From NCBI GenBank assembly GCA_051294375.1, contig CM119264.1, positions 2,497,631-2,561,630 on the forward strand: a stretch of 64,000 bases of DNA, in the 5' to 3' direction. Made by a program: the position numbers and the translations under genes. Positions 12,281 to 25,655 of the stretch are shown here, one piece after another. Numbering within the stretch: the first letter of the stretch is position 1; every line of letters begins with the position of its first letter. The notes beneath the pieces are model-generated. The model saw nothing but the letters and a program-made list of their open reading frames with translations. It was not told the origin of the DNA and did no database searches. Source of the stretch: Paraspadella gotoi (Eukaryota > Chaetognatha).

Positions 12281-15200
12281 TCAAATGAAGTATTCGGCCT
12301 TCCGGTCAGTCATGTGCGGGTGGCCGGCGAGGTTATGGGCGAGTGCCTCGTCGGCGGTGGCGGCCTCGTCCGCGCCCTTCGCCTCGTGCGTCTGATAGAC
12401 GCCCTTGTGACGCGCCACGTAGCGTCCGATGATGATGGCGACGATGATGAGCGCGATGAAGACGAGCGCCAGCACTGCGCCGATCACCGCCTAAAATTCC
12501 GAGAAGAAAAGGAGGAATTATTGTTAGTAATTTTAATTATTTAAATATGAAGTTTAAGCCGAAGCACGAAACCTGATCGCTGGAGGAGATGTAGTAAGGA
12601 AGCGGAGTGATGGTGTGGACGTCGGACGGCAGCATATTGTTGGGCCGAGTGGGGGGAATGTCGGGGATGGGGGTCACCGGTTCGATTCCGCACCAGTCCT
12701 CGTGGATGGGTCCGTTCTGTGGAACAGAGAAAAATAAAAAAAGGATCTCAATCTCATGCAGAGGCGTGGCGGAGGGAGGGTAATAATGTTCCTAACTCAC
12801 CTTGACCGTGATGCCCGGGTAAGGGTAATCTTGCTTCATCGCCCACTTGAGGGGAAATATCTCTCCGAACTGAACTCGAGAAATGCATCCGGTGAACCCG
12901 TTGCCGACGCCGAATTTCTCAGAGTCGTTGCGTCCGATGTAGAGGATGCTGGGGGAGTCGAAGACCACGTCGCCAGAGGTCCCCGAGACGATGTCGTAGT
13001 CCCAGTGAAGCGGCTCGTAAAAGTCCACGCGCATGATGACCTTTTTAAAAGACGAAATATGACCGATTAATCGACCAATCAACTAAACAAGAAATTTTTA
13101 ATTCCTTTATGGAATATTAATTCTATATCGGTCCACCTCGCCACGACCGATATGAGAATCAAACCAAAGCGTCGATCAAACTCCCCACACTTACCCGTTT
13201 TCCGTCATTGGCGCGCGTCACCGTGACGTTATGATGCTGACCGTTGGCGTAATTGTGTCGATTATCGTTGATAATTTGGATGCTAAATCCGTAGTCGAAC
13301 TTGAACATGAGACCGCCGTTGTTTTGGACGGTGAGTTGGAAAAATTCGTTGTGACCGAATTTGGTCTTGACGCTCGACTGGACTTCCATCAGCAGCCCTG
13401 AAGATGGGGAAACGGAGTTGGTTTAAAGTATAAGCTTTAGGTAATAAGTAATAAGCAAAAATAATACTGTATTAAATCAAACTTTTTTTTGCCGAATCAA
13501 AATGTGACCTTTTCGTTCCGTGGTGGTGAATGCGCAGCCGATGATCTCCTGCTTCGTCGCCGTCGTCTTCGAGGACATTGGGAGATCCATCTTGACCATC
13601 GTGTTGGATTTGAAGTTGGTTCCGATCTCGTCCGAGCAATAAGGGCCTCTGCCCGGGGGGGGGGGAGAGGAGGCGGTTAGGGGGGGGGGTTTATCGCCCG
13701 ACTCGAAAGAACACACAATAGTATATATATATCTCTCTCTCTCTCACCTGAAAGCGGTGAAGGTGCAGTCGCAGAAGAAGTGATCGAATCGCTCCTCGCA
13801 GGTTCCGCCGTTGAAGCAGGGCGAAGAGTCGCACTTGCCGATGCAGCCTTTTCGAACGCCGAAGACGAATCGCTCCGTCGGCGCGAAGTTGTTGTTGTTG
13901 TTGTTGGCCTGATTTCTGCTGTTGGGATTTGATTTGTCGACGGCGAAGGAGACGAGATCCATGAGAACGCCGTTGACGGTGAAGGCCCGAATGCAGCCCA
14001 CAAAACCGTCCTTTTGTAGATTAGGAATAACGGATTAAATTAGGATTACAATAAAAATAGGAATTGGATTGGATTAAGTTTAGATTAAGATGAGATATTT
14101 AAATCTTATTTGAACCCGTCTAATCTCTAACATTCATTGCTTACATGTAATACACATAATACACGACAAAAGAGAACCAAACGATGAGATACTGACCCTG
14201 TAGTCCTTGTCGGCTCCGACGTAAAGCTTCGAATCGCCGAGCGAGAGGGCCCGGTGACCCTGGCTGCTTTCGGCCCTTGTGATGGGCGTGTTCTGATCCA
14301 CCTTAAGGCGCGCCTGTTTCCGGTTCCGTTCCATCTGCACCGTGTGCCAATCGTTGTCGTTGAGATCCGACGAGGATTCGATCGAGAGCACCTAGAATCA
14401 TTAAACAAAACAATTTAAGCTTTAGGAAAACAACCAAAGCAAAACTGAAAACGGGTCACACAAAACAAATCTTGACCTGAATGCCGTTGCCGACGTCGTA
14501 TCTAAAGTTGACGACCCTGTTGGTGACGAGCCGGACTTCGATAAAGTCTTTTCCGATTCCGTCGTTACGGAGGAAAAGACCGGATGTGGCCGTCGTCCGA
14601 AACTGAAACCGGATGTCGCCGGACTGGCGGCCGTCGAACGTCGGTAACTCTAGACGAGCGCCTTTGACGAAAAAGGTGACGGCGTTGTCGTACATCTTAT
14701 CTCCTTCGCAGGTGAGAGGATTGATGGTGAACTCTGCCTGCTTCTGATCCTTCATCGTCCCTGTGTCCCCGACTCTCATCTCCAGCACCGGAAGATCGTC
14801 TTTGTACTCGAGACGACCTGAAGAAATAGTAACAAATAGGATTTAGTATCGTTGACGTTTAATCCAAATAAAGGGTAAAGTTTTAGGTTGACAATAGTTT
14901 TATTTTAAAGGTGATGACGAAGGCAATGACGACACGATGACAAAGGTTACGAGAAAGGTGATGACAAATATTTATTTATTCAATAATTATTTGAAGGATT
15001 ATTTCTTGAGATTCGAAGTTGAGGAAAGTGCCTCAAGATCCCTCGGCAATCTCGGCCGTCGACCCCTTAGTCTCTCTGTCGGTGATGGTATTTTCAACAA
15101 ACACTTCCATAACCGACATTCAATTCTTAAAAAAAAACAAAAAACAAAAAACAAAAAAAAGAAACACTGTCTCTGGCGACCTCGCCTACCTTCGTCTATT

Positions 15201-15431
15201 AGCCAAGTGTCTTCTCCCGAGTCGCAGTTGCAAAAAGCGCTTCCTCTGCAGCTTTCGTCCTCCTGACTAAATGCGCAAGCGCACTTCTTCGATCCCGGCG
15301 CCGCGTCTCCCCAATAGTACATCTTTTGCGATCCTCGTCCGACCCACCAAGATTTGGCGCCATCCTTTGAATTCCCGTTGAAGAGCTTGGCGTTCCTGAG
15401 AAGCAAGGACAATTAAAAATTAATGAATAAC

Positions 15432-15462
<31 letters not shown>

Positions 15463-18400
15463 ACCTGCAGCGATATCTAACATTTTGGAAGCAACTCTTG
15501 GCTCGATCGATAAGAGTGTACATCTGCTTTTCTCCGTGTTCTTCGTCGACCAAGTACTCGATCCTCTGTCTGAAGGACCCCGGCTCTTGGTGGCCATCGA
15601 CGGGGATGCCCCCGCGATCCTCCAGGCGATGGTGGACGATCGCCTCGGTGACGGGGAGCGAGGTGATGGGGTCGGTGCGGAACCGGCAGTCGACCTCGAA
15701 GGGGCGGAGGGGGCCGCTACCGTCGATGTCGATTTGAATCTTGGCGTCAGCGACGTTGGGTTGAATCTGGCATCAAACAAAAGGCGGGGGAGGTTGAAAC
15801 ATAGGTCTATATCTGCAATGCAAGAAAAAACGTGTGTGTGTGTCATTTCGCATTCTCCACCTGTCGATATTCCTCGCAAGATGGCGGATGGATGGAAGTG
15901 TGGCAGACGGCGCCGCCGTATCCGTCTCTGCATTCGCAGCTAAACTCGTCCCAAGTCTGACGGCAATCCCCTTCGTGTTCGCAAGGGTTGGGACTGCAAC
16001 GGTCCAGAATGTCGCATTGGTTGATGAGCACTCCTGAAAGAAGAAGAAAACAATTTAGTGGGTTGTCGAGAAAGCCTGCAGCAAAAATCGCGAACCAATA
16101 TCTCTCGCTCTCTCTTCCTCTTCTTAGCTTTTCTCTCCGGCACCTTGGAGCTCGATGTTGGCGTTAACGTCCTCGATGATTATCTGCTCCCTGTCGATCT
16201 GGACGTAGCGCATGCAGCCAATGAAACCCCTGTAGAGCTCGTTGAGCGAATCGGGATGTCCGCCGAGATAGAAGGTAGAGCCAGCGCCGAACTCGAGTCG
16301 ACGCTTCGTGATGAACGGCTTCATGTCGACGGTCAGGTTGACGAAATTCTTCTTCAGTTCGATGTTGATCTGATGCCAGAGGCCGTCGTTAACTTTGACG
16401 TCGGTTTCCAAAGGGATTTCGAAGTCTTTCATGCCTGCGGCAGGATGTAAAGTTGGTCAAACATTGAGCCGTTTCTTTAAACTGATTTATCTTATTTTAT
16501 GTTTTTTTTTTCCTTTCAATTTTCTATCTCTATCCTTATTTCTTTCTTAATTTCTATTTGTTTCACTCTTTCCCAGCTTTCTCATATCCCGGTCTTCAAA
16601 TTTCATACCTTCAATGTTGTCCAGGGCCGCGTTGACGATCCCGTCCTCCAGAAAAACCCTGAACGATCCCGCATCGGCAAAGCGATGGAAGAGCAGCAGC
16701 GCTCGTGTGCTGTAAGTGCGGATGTCGAAGCGCGCCTCGGCATCGTTGCGGTCGCCGTTGTTGTCCTTGACGATCATGAGTGACTGGGCAGTGGGGAAAG
16801 TGATGGGAACGATCTTTTCCGTGACGCAGGCGAAGGAGACTCCCTTCTCCGCGTAATAACCTTGAAGACCTCGTTGAGCACCTAGAAGGTGGGGGGAAAT
16901 GTCGAAATGTTTACAAATAATAAAAAAGTATAGTGATCTCGCCAGACATTACTATCAAAGAAAGTTAATGAAAAAATCCTGAAAAAAAAAAATGAATAAT
17001 TGATATGATAACGAATTATTGATGTAATAGTAATTGATTGATGTAATAGTAATTGATTGATGTAATAGTAATTGATTGAATGAATGATGATCTGCAACCC
17101 AGGGTTTGGGTTGAGGCCTGGCTTAAAATATTAAGGTTAGGTTCCAGCTTGGCATGAGATGAGGTTAGGGTTAAGGCTAAAAAAGGGGTTTGCTGGAATT
17201 GACATGAGATTATAAAACAAATTAAGGTTTGGGTTTTTATTGAAGCATAATAATCTTTTTTTATCATTTATTTAAATTAAAATATTGTATTATATACTAA
17301 TTTGCATATTGCAGTAAGTACTATATTCTAATTTGCATATTGCAATAAAGCATAATGAAAAGGAAATTCAAACACAAAATACTTGAATCGATATGAAACG
17401 TGTGATTTTAAAAGATTTTGATGTTGAGAAGCTATATATAAATTTTTAGCTTCTTATGGTTACACATACACACTTTTACAATTTTCAATTGTAAAAAAAG
17501 CGTGACGACGACAACGGCACAAATAAGCAATTCTAAATTATTATAAGGATAAAAACCTAGATGCGATAGTAGCTTTGATTGAAAAACAACTATACAAAGA
17601 AACACTACTCCACCCCCGCTGCTCGAGCTTACCTTCGATGAGGTCGACGTTTTGCAGCACCACATTTTCCATGCAGCCGCGGAAGTTCTCCTGAGTGATG
17701 ATGCCCCTTTGATTGGGATTCTTCACTCCCCCGATGGAGATGTAATCGTCGAGGTCGAGCTTAACGAATTGGCTTTTGGAGACGCCCGTCACGCGGAGTC
17801 GGTCAACCGTCACCGATATGTTTTTGCTCTCGCGTTCGATGACGACGTCGTGCCATTGGTTGTCGTCGAGCAGGGACCCGCATCTCACTGGTGAGGTGAA
17901 GATGGTAAAGCAGGTGAGTAAAGGATTATTAGAAAATCCCGCCGTTTCCCCCAATCACCCGTCGTGGAGCCGTCTTCGTCGCTGGTTGAGCCGAGATCGA
18001 AGGTCACCACCAATCCCCCGTTTTTGAGCTGAACGGCCAAGTAGTCGCCCTGACTGTTCCACTGGTTGGTCGCGTAAAAGAGCAGACCCTGAGAACCGAG
18101 GGTGAGAGAGAGAGAGAGAAGGATAGAGAGAAAGAGAGAAAGAGGGAGGGAGAGAGAGTAAAAGAGTTGCTAGTTTATATCCCTTTCATCGTCGCCATTT
18201 CTTTACTCACGTTTGGCCTATTGGTGCGAAGGCGCATCTTAAGAGAATTCTTTTCGTCCTTGATGGCCAAATTCGATGTGGAAATGTTTCGAGTGATGTA
18301 AGTCACGCCTGATTGGTATTCATACGGGATATTTATGTAATAAAAAATATTTCACTATGGCAACGGAGAGACATGTGTGATGCCTGGGGTGTGAGGCATC

Positions 18401-19416
18401 TCCCGACAGCTGGCGCTCAAGGCTTTGGACCTGCAGTGACCACCCCATGTCACTGGCGTGTTTATGCCGACACCATCACACTTTAACCAGCGTGACCGTG
18501 AGGGGATTGAACCCGGAACTCACGGTTGGTGAATGAGTACTTAGCTGTCCAAGCCAATGGGACGAGGTGAGTTTCACCAAGCTATATGGGAGGCGAATTT
18601 AGGATTCGCCACATCACTTAACTTAATTAGAATTTCAAAAAAGTCGGCACCTGTAAAGTGGGCGGTGTAGGCGTTGAAGATGCAGCCGTAAAGTTCGACC
18701 CTCATGGAAATGTGATAATTCCACCTCAAAGGGTTGATGCGGATGCGAGAGGCGATGATGGGCTCTTCGAAAGTGTTAAACTACGAACGAGAGAAACGGG
18801 GAACATTTAACTTTTCAAGTCAACCCATATCCGGGTTTCATTGACGGTTTACCTTGGGGGAGTTGGAATCGCTGTTGCCCAAAAAACTCATGGGTTCACC
18901 GTCGCTGGATCGAACTGGTTTCCACGAACTCCCGCTGGAATCTGGTTCGTCTGAGAAGGAAATAATGAGACTCAAAATCAAAAAAAAAAAGATCGTGAGG
19001 TCCTTTAAACTTGTTCAAATGCGTTAAACTTTTAGCAAATGCTGCACAACTGTGAGACGCTCACCGGAATAGTCGACGCGGTACTCTTGTACCCATTCCT
19101 CGCTGCCCTCGCGACCCTGGGTGGCGATCTTGGTGATGTAGCGTGGCCCGCCCAAGTTGATGGTCAAATACTGGAAGAAATTGTTGTCGTTGGCCGTCCA
19201 AGCGTTCTTTCCTCCGAGTCTGGCCTTGAAGGAAGCTCGCTGAACGTTGGACTCGGAGGTGGCCGTCATGTGATTGTCGGGGATGCTCCCGTTTTGGACG
19301 CCGAGCGGCTCCTCGGGTCGGCACGTTTGGGTGATGACGGGGGCGGCATAGTCGAAAAGACAAGCAGTTAATAGGGAGGCGAAGATCCAAGCGCGGAGCG
19401 AATCTGGACGATCCAT
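12281..19416 (-). CDS. Contactin-associated protein-like / neurexin-IV receptor (complete, 19 exons)
   Basis: This is a type I membrane receptor of septate or paranodal-type junctions. Exons: 19416-19065, 18950-18853, 18780-18651, 18308-18211, 18088-17959, 17887-17633, 16881-16609, 16434-16144, 16033-15861, 15766-15465, 15395-15190, 14817-14477, 14391-14197, 14010-13748, 13648-13509, 13397-13195, 13040-12801, 12716-12573, 12490-12281. Total is 4044 bases, 1347 residues, close to vertebrate CNTNAP length. Order: signal peptide (ASLLTACLFDYAAPVI), discoidin F5/8C, two LamG, EGF, fibrinogen-like segment (SCFQNVRYRC), LamG, EGF, LamG, one membrane helix (AVLALVFIALIIVAIIIG), short cytoplasmic tail. 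The tail begins RYVARHKGVYQTHEAKGADEA, a juxtamembrane 4.1-binding type sequence, and ends EYFI, a PDZ ligand as in Nrx-IV/Caspr. An in-frame ATG at 19455 would add 13 residues; 19416 places the hydrophobic core better. Confidence 0.94.
17014..17085. repeat. Short minisatellite in Caspr-like intron 6
   Basis: A unit of about 22 bases, ATTGATGTAATAGTAATTG plus linker, is repeated about three times with near identity. It lies in the intron between exons 17887-17633 and 16881-16609. No coding role is seen. Confidence 0.75.
18335..18612 (-). mobile_element. tRNA-derived SINE-like insertion in Caspr-like intron 3
   Basis: On the minus strand there is a good RNA polymerase III B box, GGGTTCAATCCCC (18514-18502), and upstream of it an A-box-like TGGCTTGGACAGCTAAG (18556-18540). 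Their spacing suits a tRNA-derived head. The body toward lower coordinates is unrelated to the tRNA and contains the direct words GGTCACTGCAGGTCC and GATGCCTCACACC. The insertion sits wholly inside the intron between exons 18780-18651 and 18308-18211, which is long for this gene. Exact ends and family are unknown. Confidence 0.6.
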
Positions 19417-20326
19417 TGCTTGTCCTTTGTTTTTATCTACTAAGGATGATGGCACAAGGTTTTTTTTTTGTCTCAGGAAAAAATTGGTTCCTTCATGATC
19501 AGTTTAACGTAATTACTGAGAAAGGAGAGAAAGACGAAAAAACATTGAAATGGCATTTTGTAGTAAGCATTTGATTACCTCAGGACAAAATACCGATATA
19601 TCTAACAATTTGAAAAAAAAATATCAAAGGATTCTCGTTAAAGAAAGCAGAGCATAATAGCATCTTCGAATAAATTTGCTGCAGAGTTTATCGAGTAATC
19701 CTTTGACGGAGAAAATTACATTATAGAAATGATGTAAGCTGGAATCTAACTAACCTATACTTCAAGATTGGATTCGAAATCATCATTTAATTTTTAAAAT
19801 GACATCCAGTTTTAGCCATACTGAAAAAAATTATAACATATTCATTTCATATTTTTAGTTAATTCATATTATGTTTAATTAGTGAACGTCATTTTTCCGT
19901 TAACAAACTAATCAGGTTAATAAGTAAAAGGATGACGACTAATTTTTAATACAATCTAGACTACATAGAATGAATGATGCGAGTGGTAACAAAATTAGTT
20001 TGTTAACCGATACTTTATGAAAGCTTTATTATAAAAATTCTCTCTATTTCGAACCAAACGTCATACCCCTCCAGACTAGCGTCGACTATTGTAATAGCTA
20101 AAAAAAAATAAAACCTTCCACTATTAACTTGAAATACTTCGGGTAATCTTTCTACGGAAAGAATACGGCTCCAAAAGTAGGACCACCATCGAGTCTGGGA
20201 ATGAACATGCCACTACAAGTCTGAGCGCCACTGAGATCTCTCAAGAAATCCTGATGAGCGAAAATGGAAAGGTAAAAAAAAAAAAAAAACTGGTAAAAAG
20301 AGTAGCGAAAGGCACTTGGATGAGTG
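19417..20326. other. Upstream of Caspr-like gene and 3' side of calnexin
   Basis: No coding sequence is recognised. The stretch is AT-rich. From about 19615 onward it is repeated at 38360 and after, which marks the left end of the 19-kb duplicated block. A 3' UTR for calnexin is expected at the right end. Confidence 0.5.
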
Positions 20327-22291
20327 TCAACCGTTGAGGGCGCTTTTGCCGGCGGAGGCGGACTCGTCGCCTTTATCGGCGTCGGGATCGCCCATGGCGC
20401 CTTTATCCTCTTCTTCTTCCTTCGTCTCTCCCTCCTCTTCGGGATTCTCCACGTTTTGATCGATGTCGGCGTCGTCGTCTTCGTCGTCGACGGGCACGTC
20501 CGGCGTAGGTTCGTCCGTCTTTTTTCTCCGCGCGGCGGCGACGGCAGTGTCGGCGCCGTCTTCGTCTTCGTCTCCGCCGCGGCAGCAGCAGAAGATGATC
20601 AGGATGACGACGGGTAAGGCGACGACGACGACGTAGACGAACCAAAGGATGGGATTCTCGACGGCGATGCGGTAGAGATATCCGAAGATTGATTCTCCTG
20701 CGGCGGCTGACGCGCCCTCCTGTTTCACTTTCAACTTCCACGTCTCGTCCGTCCAACTGTGGAAGAAATGAAGACTCGACGGTGAATACAGCTTATCATC
20801 ATCATCATCACAACTCTCCAGCTACTCTGACTATCACTATCACCATCACCCCTACCTATCAACAACGGCGACGTTGTCGGCCAAGATGAAATTGTCGAAG
20901 GCGATATTCTCGCTCATCGTCCAGAGTTCGAGTCCGATGGCGGCGATGGGTGTGATCCTCGACGCCGGATTCGCTTCCTCGAAGTAGTCGGGATTCTTTA
21001 TCTTTCGCGGCTTCCAGATTCCGCTGTAGGCCGGATTGTTGATGAGGGGCGGGCGCCATTTGCCCTTGAAGGCCGGATTATCGATCATCGGGGCCGACCA
21101 GGGGCCGCATCCGGGCGCGTCTTGACAGGCGGGGTTCTCCACCAGCGGAGCCTCCCAGTCCCCGTCCATTTCGTCGTCCCAATCGGCCGGTCTTTCCGCC
21201 GTGCTGTCGGGAATCATGGCCTCTTCGTCCTCCAGCCAACCTATAAATAATTCGCTATTAATGAAGACAAAAACAAAAAAAAAACTAAACATTCTTAAGT
21301 GACGTCTCACCCTCGGGTTTGACGGCCTCCTCGTCGAGGATCATCTTGGGTGCGTCCTCGTCCCAATCATCCGGCTTGACTGCATCGGGATCATCAATCT
21401 TCTCTCGCTCGTCCCAGTCCGCGGGTTTCTTGTCTTCTGGATCGTCGATCATCTCCTCCGGGACGATGGGCGGCGTCATGTCTTTGAGCAGATGACCCCT
21501 GGACGGAGGGTCAGGTTGTCACTTCATTGACGGTTATAAAATAATTTCAGAGGACAAACTTACTTTGACAAGACGCTCCCGTCCACTGACATCTGGTAGG
21601 ACGAGTCTCCATTGAGCACGAGCCTGAAGACGTGCGTCTTTCCCGTCTCGAAATATTTGGTGTTGAAGGAGTCGACCTTCTTGGCGTGCTTCTCCTCCAC
21701 GGCGCCAGAGACTGGATGGACGTGACGAAGGATGAAGTGGAACTTTTCCTCTGAGCCGCAACGGTCGGGACCGAACATGATAGTGTAGGGGGTTTTGTCG
21801 TGGAACTTGGTGTAGTCAGCGCCCTCCTCCACCGAGAGCAGCTTGACGTAGGCGCCGCCGCAAGTGTGCTCCGTCTGGAACTTGACCTCGTACTGAAAGA
21901 CGAGCGGCTTGCCTTCGGCGGGTCGGAAAGGCGCGTCCAGTTTGGCGGCAATGGCGTGGTGCTTTGCCTTGTCGCGCATGACGAGGGAAAGGTCTCCGTC
22001 GAGCGACCCCACCGACGTCGCCTCCACGCGCCAGCGTCCTTCGTATTTGGCGATGTCGTCGTCCACTCCGTCTTTGGACGCCGTCGAAGGCACGAACCGC
22101 TTGAGGGCGTCTGAAGACGAAAACGGCTCCGCAAAGATAATGCCAGGCCCGTCCATTTTGGGCTCCACGTAGAGAGGGACTTCGAGCGGTGGCGTTTCGT
22201 CACCCGTAGCGGAAGCGAGAGCCACCAACGAGAAAATCATCAATAAGTTTGTGGAAATTATCCTTGAGTAAAATCTTGCCATGGTCGTCAT
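20327..22291 (-). CDS. Calnexin (complete, 4 exons)
   Basis: Calnexin is the ER membrane lectin chaperone that binds monoglucosylated N-glycans and retains folding glycoproteins. Exons: 22291-21564, 21498-21311, 21240-20856, 20756-20327. These sum to 1731 bases, 576 residues, close to the usual length near 590. Signal peptide is at residues 4-29 ([14 protein letters not shown]). The globular lectin domain includes CGGAYVKLL and [11 protein letters not shown]. The P-domain has type 1 repeats ([28 protein letters not shown]) and type 2 repeats ([27 protein letters not shown]). One membrane helix ([20 protein letters not shown]) is followed by CCC and an acidic cytoplasmic tail. No KPRRE-type retrieval motif is seen at the very end, which reads [10 protein letters not shown] short ATG option exists at the fourth codon. 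Confidence 0.95.
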
Positions 22292-23691
22292 TTTTTTCTA
22301 TCACAGTTATTACGCTAATTTGATGATGGATAATATAGATGAGAATTGGTTCTATATATACTTTTCTGAAAAAAACTATTTACGGGAGCATAATCATTAA
22401 TAATTAATCTATAAAAACAATTCCCGCTTACAATTTGTTGCGAAAGAGAAAATATGTAATACAACTTTCTTTTTACAAGAGCGAAAAATTATTTTTTCAA
22501 TTACGCGCGACGTCTAAAACCTCCATAATACAACACTCAAATCTTAATTCACGATGGAACGGACTCCACGATGCGAGGACGATGGCGCTTCTACCGCTTT
22601 TCACTGGGAGCCGCCTTCCCGGTTACGGTAATTCCTCCCGAGTCCAGGGACACGTCATTACAAGAAAATCATAATATTAAAAAGAAAAAAATACCGACGA
22701 CCGTCACGCGACGCGAAAACGAGGTCGAAATCCGGAATCCGCGAGGGTCCGTCTTTCCGTTGGGCCGATCGATACTTACCCTCCTCGCCTTTCCTTTTTT
22801 TTTTCTTTTTTTTTTCGTAATTTTCTTATTTTTTTTCTTTGGCTCGAAAAACCTGTTTTTGTGTCTCCATGGCGACAGACTCCGTATCAAGGCGGGAGGC
22901 GGGGAAATGAGGGAAGGGCGAGGGAGGAGGAGGAGGAAGAGGAAGAAGAGAGGAAAAGAAAAGGGGAGGAGGAGGAAGAAGAAAAGAAAGAAGATATTGA
23001 ATAAGAAGGGGAAGAGGAAGAGAAGGAAGATGAGTTAATCTGAAAATAAGACAAGAACTGGAAGGAAAGATAGAAAGAAAAAGGAGGAGGAGGAGGAGGA
23101 AGTGAAAGTAGCAACGGTCACTCTTCTTTTCTCGTCTTCTCTCCTTCTCTCCTTCCCCATCCCTATGAATGAGGTGCTTATTTATTATTAACATATACTT
23201 CTAAAATTTAAGGCTATGAAGGAAAGAAAATAACTATTTAGTAGCTGTTTATCTTTTGTATTATGATTTTTTTAAATTTAGTATATTTTAGGCTCAGCTC
23301 TGCTTCTAATGTTTTTTTCTTTATTTTTTTGATTAAACCACTTATATCATTCGATGACTATAGTATATTGTAAATATATAATAATGAGGTCCAGAAATAA
23401 TTAGATCAGCTTATGATGAAAATGAATACACTAGTTAATTCTGTTATAAACCCAGTATCATTAGATTTCCTGTTTTCTACTTGGCCCACTTTGACTTTCC
23501 TTTCAATTCCTAGTGAGAGCAAGCACATGCACTTAAGTTTGCATGTTAATGAGACTTTACCTTCACCTTTCTCTCCTTTAATTTTCTTTTCTTTTCAAAG
23601 TCTTATCTATCTCTCTCTTTTTCGCTATGATGAAATTGGAAAACCTGGGTTCCTCTGAAAGGTTGAAAACGTCACGACTACGCCAGGCGCA

Positions 23692-23733
<42 letters not shown>

Positions 23734-25655
23734 TGTTCTCTCCCCCCCAAGGCATATTAGAAAAATAGGCTGAAAGACTTCTCGCAATGGCAACGCTTCC
23801 ATTGATTCCAGCGACTGACAGTAACGGTTGACGAATGAGTTTTTGACCTTCCGGTGGTGCGCATCGTTTGTCTCGCCAGATTTCGAATCCCGTTTTTCCA
23901 AATTGAATTGTGGTGTCGCGTATATGGAGAAAAATGAAGGAGGGAAAAGGATTAATTCTTTTGTCCTCTGGGATTTTGGCAATGGCATCACTTACTTAAC
24001 CCTTTGCTGTGCAGTGTGCACTGTGAACTTTGACTGGCGTTTTTAACATGATAAAATTCTGTATACTACAATATTCTATAGTACATAGAGACTACATCAA
24101 CGGCAACGCATCTCTCAATGTTATGATTTCTTTTCAGTCTGTTCTTACTTCTTAGAACCGTACGTTTTTTCGAATCCGTTAAGCGGATGTGGGTCAGACG
24201 ACAAGTCAAGGACGAGAAGTTCGTGTCTTTGGGACAAATATTTAGAATTTTGAAATTCAACGCCTAGAAAGTTAAAACCACCACTGCTGAAACTGTTATA
24301 AATACTGAATATTTATTATTCAAATCAGTAAGAATTATGTTTTACTTGAATATGCAAAGTGATAAAAATTTTCGTAAATAACCAACGACAACTCAAAAAG
24401 AATAAATCAATCACGAAATCAATTTTAGGTTACAAAATATATTGGGAGTTGCAAAACTTATTCATATGTTGACTAATTATTGAAAGAAAAAAAAAAAGAC
24501 ATGAAAACGATTGTTTAAGTCATTAAATTCGCGTATTTCCGACTCCCCGACGACCGAACTGGGTTGAGTGAAAAAAAAATACAAAAACGGCTCACCTAAA
24601 TATTTCAAAAGTTAATTTGTTCGATTGTCGATTGTGAAAACGAGTTATTTGGTTTTCTGATGGCGATAGTAATAAATCACCCCTCGAATATGATACTTAA
24701 TACTATTTATTAAATTATATGATTAATAAGTTCTATCAGACGAAAGAGTTACGAAACTTATACTTTTTCACGCTTATTCGTATAAAAATAATCAAAAATG
24801 ACCGTTAAAAATTGCAATTGAATCTATTAGTATTCCCATGTCGTTAATATAAATTGAGAAAACCTAAAAAAACCCGCAAAACCGTAGTGATCCACTCATG
24901 ACTCAAAAATGTGTCAGCGAGTCATCAATCATCATCCTGATCATCACTTATTCCTTTTTTTCCCCTTTTTACTACATTTAATTTTTCCCCTTTTTTAAAA
25001 TCTTTGTTATCGTTTAATTCTCAAATGCTTGGTCGCCAAGCTTGGTTTTTGAACACATTTGGTTGCCATCAGAGTTTTAAAACAAATTTGAGTTTCAACG
25101 TTATCCGATTCTCGACTTAATTTTTTTGTACCACGGTAAATCCGAATAGAAAAAAAAAAAGGGAAAAAACGACTCCCCCGTAGATCTTCAAGTTTGATAA
25201 ATGATCTGTCGACGAACTGATCAAAATGTTTGCAATTACTTTTCGAATCTTATTATAAAAAAAAGAAAGGATGAAGACTTAAAGGCACACACGCCGTTCT
25301 CATCTTCTTTCATCACAATCTTAGTCCTGAGGGAAAGACTTTTTTTATTTTCTTTATCGCCAACCAAAAGAAATTAAAAAAAAAAAAGGATTCGTAAAGA
25401 ATAAAAAAGGAGAAAAGAAAAGCGAACATTTGAATCGCGATTCGAGTTTTTTTTATTTTCGCCTTTGGTGATTGGTGATTAACACACGAGTGATTAACTT
25501 GGGTGATCGTCGCCGACACTCGGATGGGGAAGGGTTGGAGAGAACTTTACTTCACTTCGATCTCTTTCTTCTCTTAAACTATCAACCGAATTTATTTGTA
25601 ATATAATTATTTTTCGATTAAGGATAATTATTAAAAAAAAAAAAAACCTCTCAAG
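22292..25655. other. Head-to-head intergenic region, calnexin to fibrinogen-domain gene
   Basis: About 3.4 kb separates the two divergent start codons. No exon is recognised. It holds a purine-rich strand-asymmetric stretch at 22905-23105 (AGG/AGA words) and a (TC)n run at 23695-23731. The rest is AT-rich. Promoters of both genes must lie here, but no clear TATA box or other element could be singled out. Confidence 0.5.
23695..23731. repeat. (TC)n microsatellite
   Basis: A continuous CT dinucleotide run of about 36 bases lies in the divergent intergenic region. The second copy at about 42465-42496 carries an interruption and a different length. Confidence 0.85.
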
